A stretch of 64,000 nucleotides of DNA from Acidobacteriota bacterium. GTDB taxonomy: Bacteria > Acidobacteriota > Thermoanaerobaculia > Gp7-AA8. Below, in pieces: positions 62,877-64,000 of the stretch. The stretch's first letter is position 1. Each line of letters starts with the position of its first letter. Location of the stretch: positions 62,001 through 126,000 of the forward strand of contig QHVT01000005.1 in NCBI GenBank assembly GCA_003223645.1. The letters are read 5' to 3'. The translations under genes and the position numbers were made by a program. The notes beneath the pieces are model-generated. The model had not been told where the DNA came from. It did no database searches and was given only the letters and a program-made list of their open reading frames with translations.

Positions 62877-64000
62877 CAACTGCGGTTTGAACCACGACGC
62901 CACCGACTCGCGAATGCGGTTGAAGAACGGCCGCCGCAGCCAGCGGCGGCGCGTGATCTCTTCGCTGCGCGCGAGGTCTTCGAAGAACATCGTCTCCATC
63001 TGCGAGGCGATCGCCTCGTCGTAGACGTTCACGTTGTTCTCGTCGTTGAGACGAAACGAGCGGTCGTCGAAATTCGAGCTGCCGATCGTCGACCAGATGC
63101 CGTCGACGACCATCGTCTTCGCGTGCATCATTGTCGGCTGGTACTCGAAGATGCGGATGCCGCGGCGCAGCATCCGCTCGTACAGCCACCGCGCCGCGTC
63201 GCGCACGATCGGCACGTCGGTGTATTCGCCGGGAACGATCACGCGCACGTCGACGCCGCGGCGCACCGCCGTCTCCAGCGCGCGCAGCGTGTCGCGGTCG
63301 GGAACGAAGTAGGCGTTGGAGATGCAGATCGACTTCTGCGCGCTGACGATCGACACGATGTACATCAGCTTCACCGCCGACGATCCTTCCGACGGCGACG
63401 ACTTGATCACCTGCGCGCAATGCGGTCCGCGTTTTTCGAGCTCCGGAAAATAGTCGAGACCCGTCAACAGCTCGCCGCGGCTCTTGACCCAGTTGTCCAT
63501 GAACGCGAACTGCATCTGCGTCACGACCGGACCTTCGACGCGCACGACCGTCTCGCGCCAGTGATTCGGCGCGTCGGCGTCGCCGAGCCACTCGTCGGCG
63601 ATGCCCATGCCGCCGGAGAAGCCGATCTCGCCGTCGATGATCATCAGCTTGCGATGCGTGCGGTGATTGACGCGGGAGAGCGTGTACCAGCGCAGCGGGT
63701 GATACCACTCGACGGCCACGCCGTTGCGCTGCAGGAAAAGCACGAGGTCGCGCGACATCGGCGCCGATCCGACGGCGTCGAGAATCACGTTCACCTGCAC
63801 GCCCCCGCGCGCGCGCTCCGCCAACGCCTCCGCGAATTGCCGCCCGATCTCGCCGTCCCAGTAAATGTAGAACTCGAGATTGATCGTCTTCTTCGCGCCG
63901 CGGATCGCGCCGAGCATCGACGGAAAAAACGCGACGCCGTTTTTCAGGATCTCGATGCGGTTTCCTTCCGCGAGCGGCATCCCGGTGAGGGCGTACATCG
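62874..64000 (-). CDS. Cardiolipin synthase / phospholipase D family protein, N-terminus probably cut
   Basis: At least 374 residues. Two HKD motifs: HRKLMIIDGEIGFSGGMGI (first) and HAKTMVVDGIWSTIGSSNFDDRS (second). The PLDc spacing and NRIEILKNGVAFFPSMLGAI start correspond to cardiolipin synthase-like enzymes after their membrane segments. The ATG at 63998 is at the window edge; the frame is open to the end, so the true start, probably with membrane helices, may lie beyond. Stop codon TAG is formed at the junction with the octamer array. Confidence 0.88.
   Translation of the reverse strand, partial: MYALTGMPLAEGNRIEILKNGVAFFPSMLGAIRGAKKTINLEFYIYWDGEIGRQFAEALAERARGGVQVNVILDAVGSAPMSRDLVLFLQRNGVAVEWYHPLRWYTLSRVNHRTHRKLMIIDGEIGFSGGMGIADEWLGDADAPNHWRETVVRVEGPVVTQMQFAFMDNWVKSRGELLTGLDYFPELEKRGPHCAQVIKSSPSEGSSAVKLMYIVSIVSAQKSICISNAYFVPDRDTLRALETAVRRGVDVRVIVPGEYTDVPIVRDAARWLYERMLRRGIRIFEYQPTMMHAKTMVVDGIWSTIGSSNFDDRSFRLNDENNVNVYDEAIASQMETMFFEDLARSEEITRRRWLRRPFFNRIRESVASWFKPQL

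Overview
The window is one continuous stretch of high-GC bacterial chromosome, with an approximately 18 kb accessory block (about 38.2-56.3 kb) set between housekeeping regions. The best guess for the host is an uncultured member of the Acidobacteriota. Support comes from a full-length ADOP-type (acidobacterial duplicated orphan permease) ABC permease, the remnant of a VWFA-related acidobacterial secreted protein, a DUF1501/DUF1549-DUF1553 pair, a fused transaldolase/glucose-6-phosphate isomerase, and many intergenic palindromic and short tandem repeats. This placement is an inference; no rRNA gene is present.

Layout. 0-9 kb: 3' part of speA, a secreted TPR protein, metH with a SAM-II-like riboswitch in its leader, a DUF11-type secreted protein coupled to an isoprenylcysteine-methyltransferase-like membrane protein, and a two-domain protein resembling fused siroheme decarboxylase subunits. 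9-14 kb: a secreted sensor-like domain protein, prfC and the ADOP permease. 14-20 kb: a TPR protein, arcA, arcC, a DUF971 protein, truA and thiL. 20-25 kb: DUF1501 and DUF1549/1553 proteins, a small membrane protein, and a PDZ protein / anti-sigma-like protein / ECF sigma operon. 25-31 kb: a four-helix-bundle protein, a 1022-residue TPR protein, rnhB, a double-HTH/cupin regulator and a secreted EXO-like protein. 31-38 kb: the translation and secretion cluster ffh-rpsP-khpA-rimM-trmD-rplS (minus strand), followed upstream by an SGNH/MBOAT acyl-transfer pair.

Accessory block, 38.2-56.3 kb: a VWFA pseudogene, a DUF4062 protein, an IS110 remnant, a tight three-gene operon of unknown proteins (40.2-41.9 kb), a four-gene operon with a protealysin-like M4 protease and a PGRP-type amidase (42.5-45.3 kb), an XRE regulator with a small partner, a 21-bp minisatellite, a TPR protein, a ferredoxin/metallo-beta-lactamase protein, a brkB 5'-end remnant, an IS30 pseudogene, two unknown envelope proteins, and a segmental duplication. 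The second copy of that duplication (53.7-56.2 kb) carries an integrase-core insertion sequence and a MITE-like element. 56.3-64 kb returns to host-like genes: a YihY/BrkB protein, a TVP38-family protein, tal-pgi, gnd and a phospholipase D/cardiolipin synthase cut by the window end.

The most striking feature is how the repeats intrude into genes. Palindromic elements sit in frame inside four otherwise normal proteins: metH, thiL, tal-pgi and the large TPR protein. The last two carry nearly identical 56-bp elements in the same orientation and reading frame. Other repeat copies supply the stop codons of metH, thiL, the siroheme-decarboxylase-like gene and the four-helix-bundle gene, and probably the start codon of arcC. 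This resembles the Rickettsia palindromic elements in principle, but the repeat families here are different and unrelated to one another.
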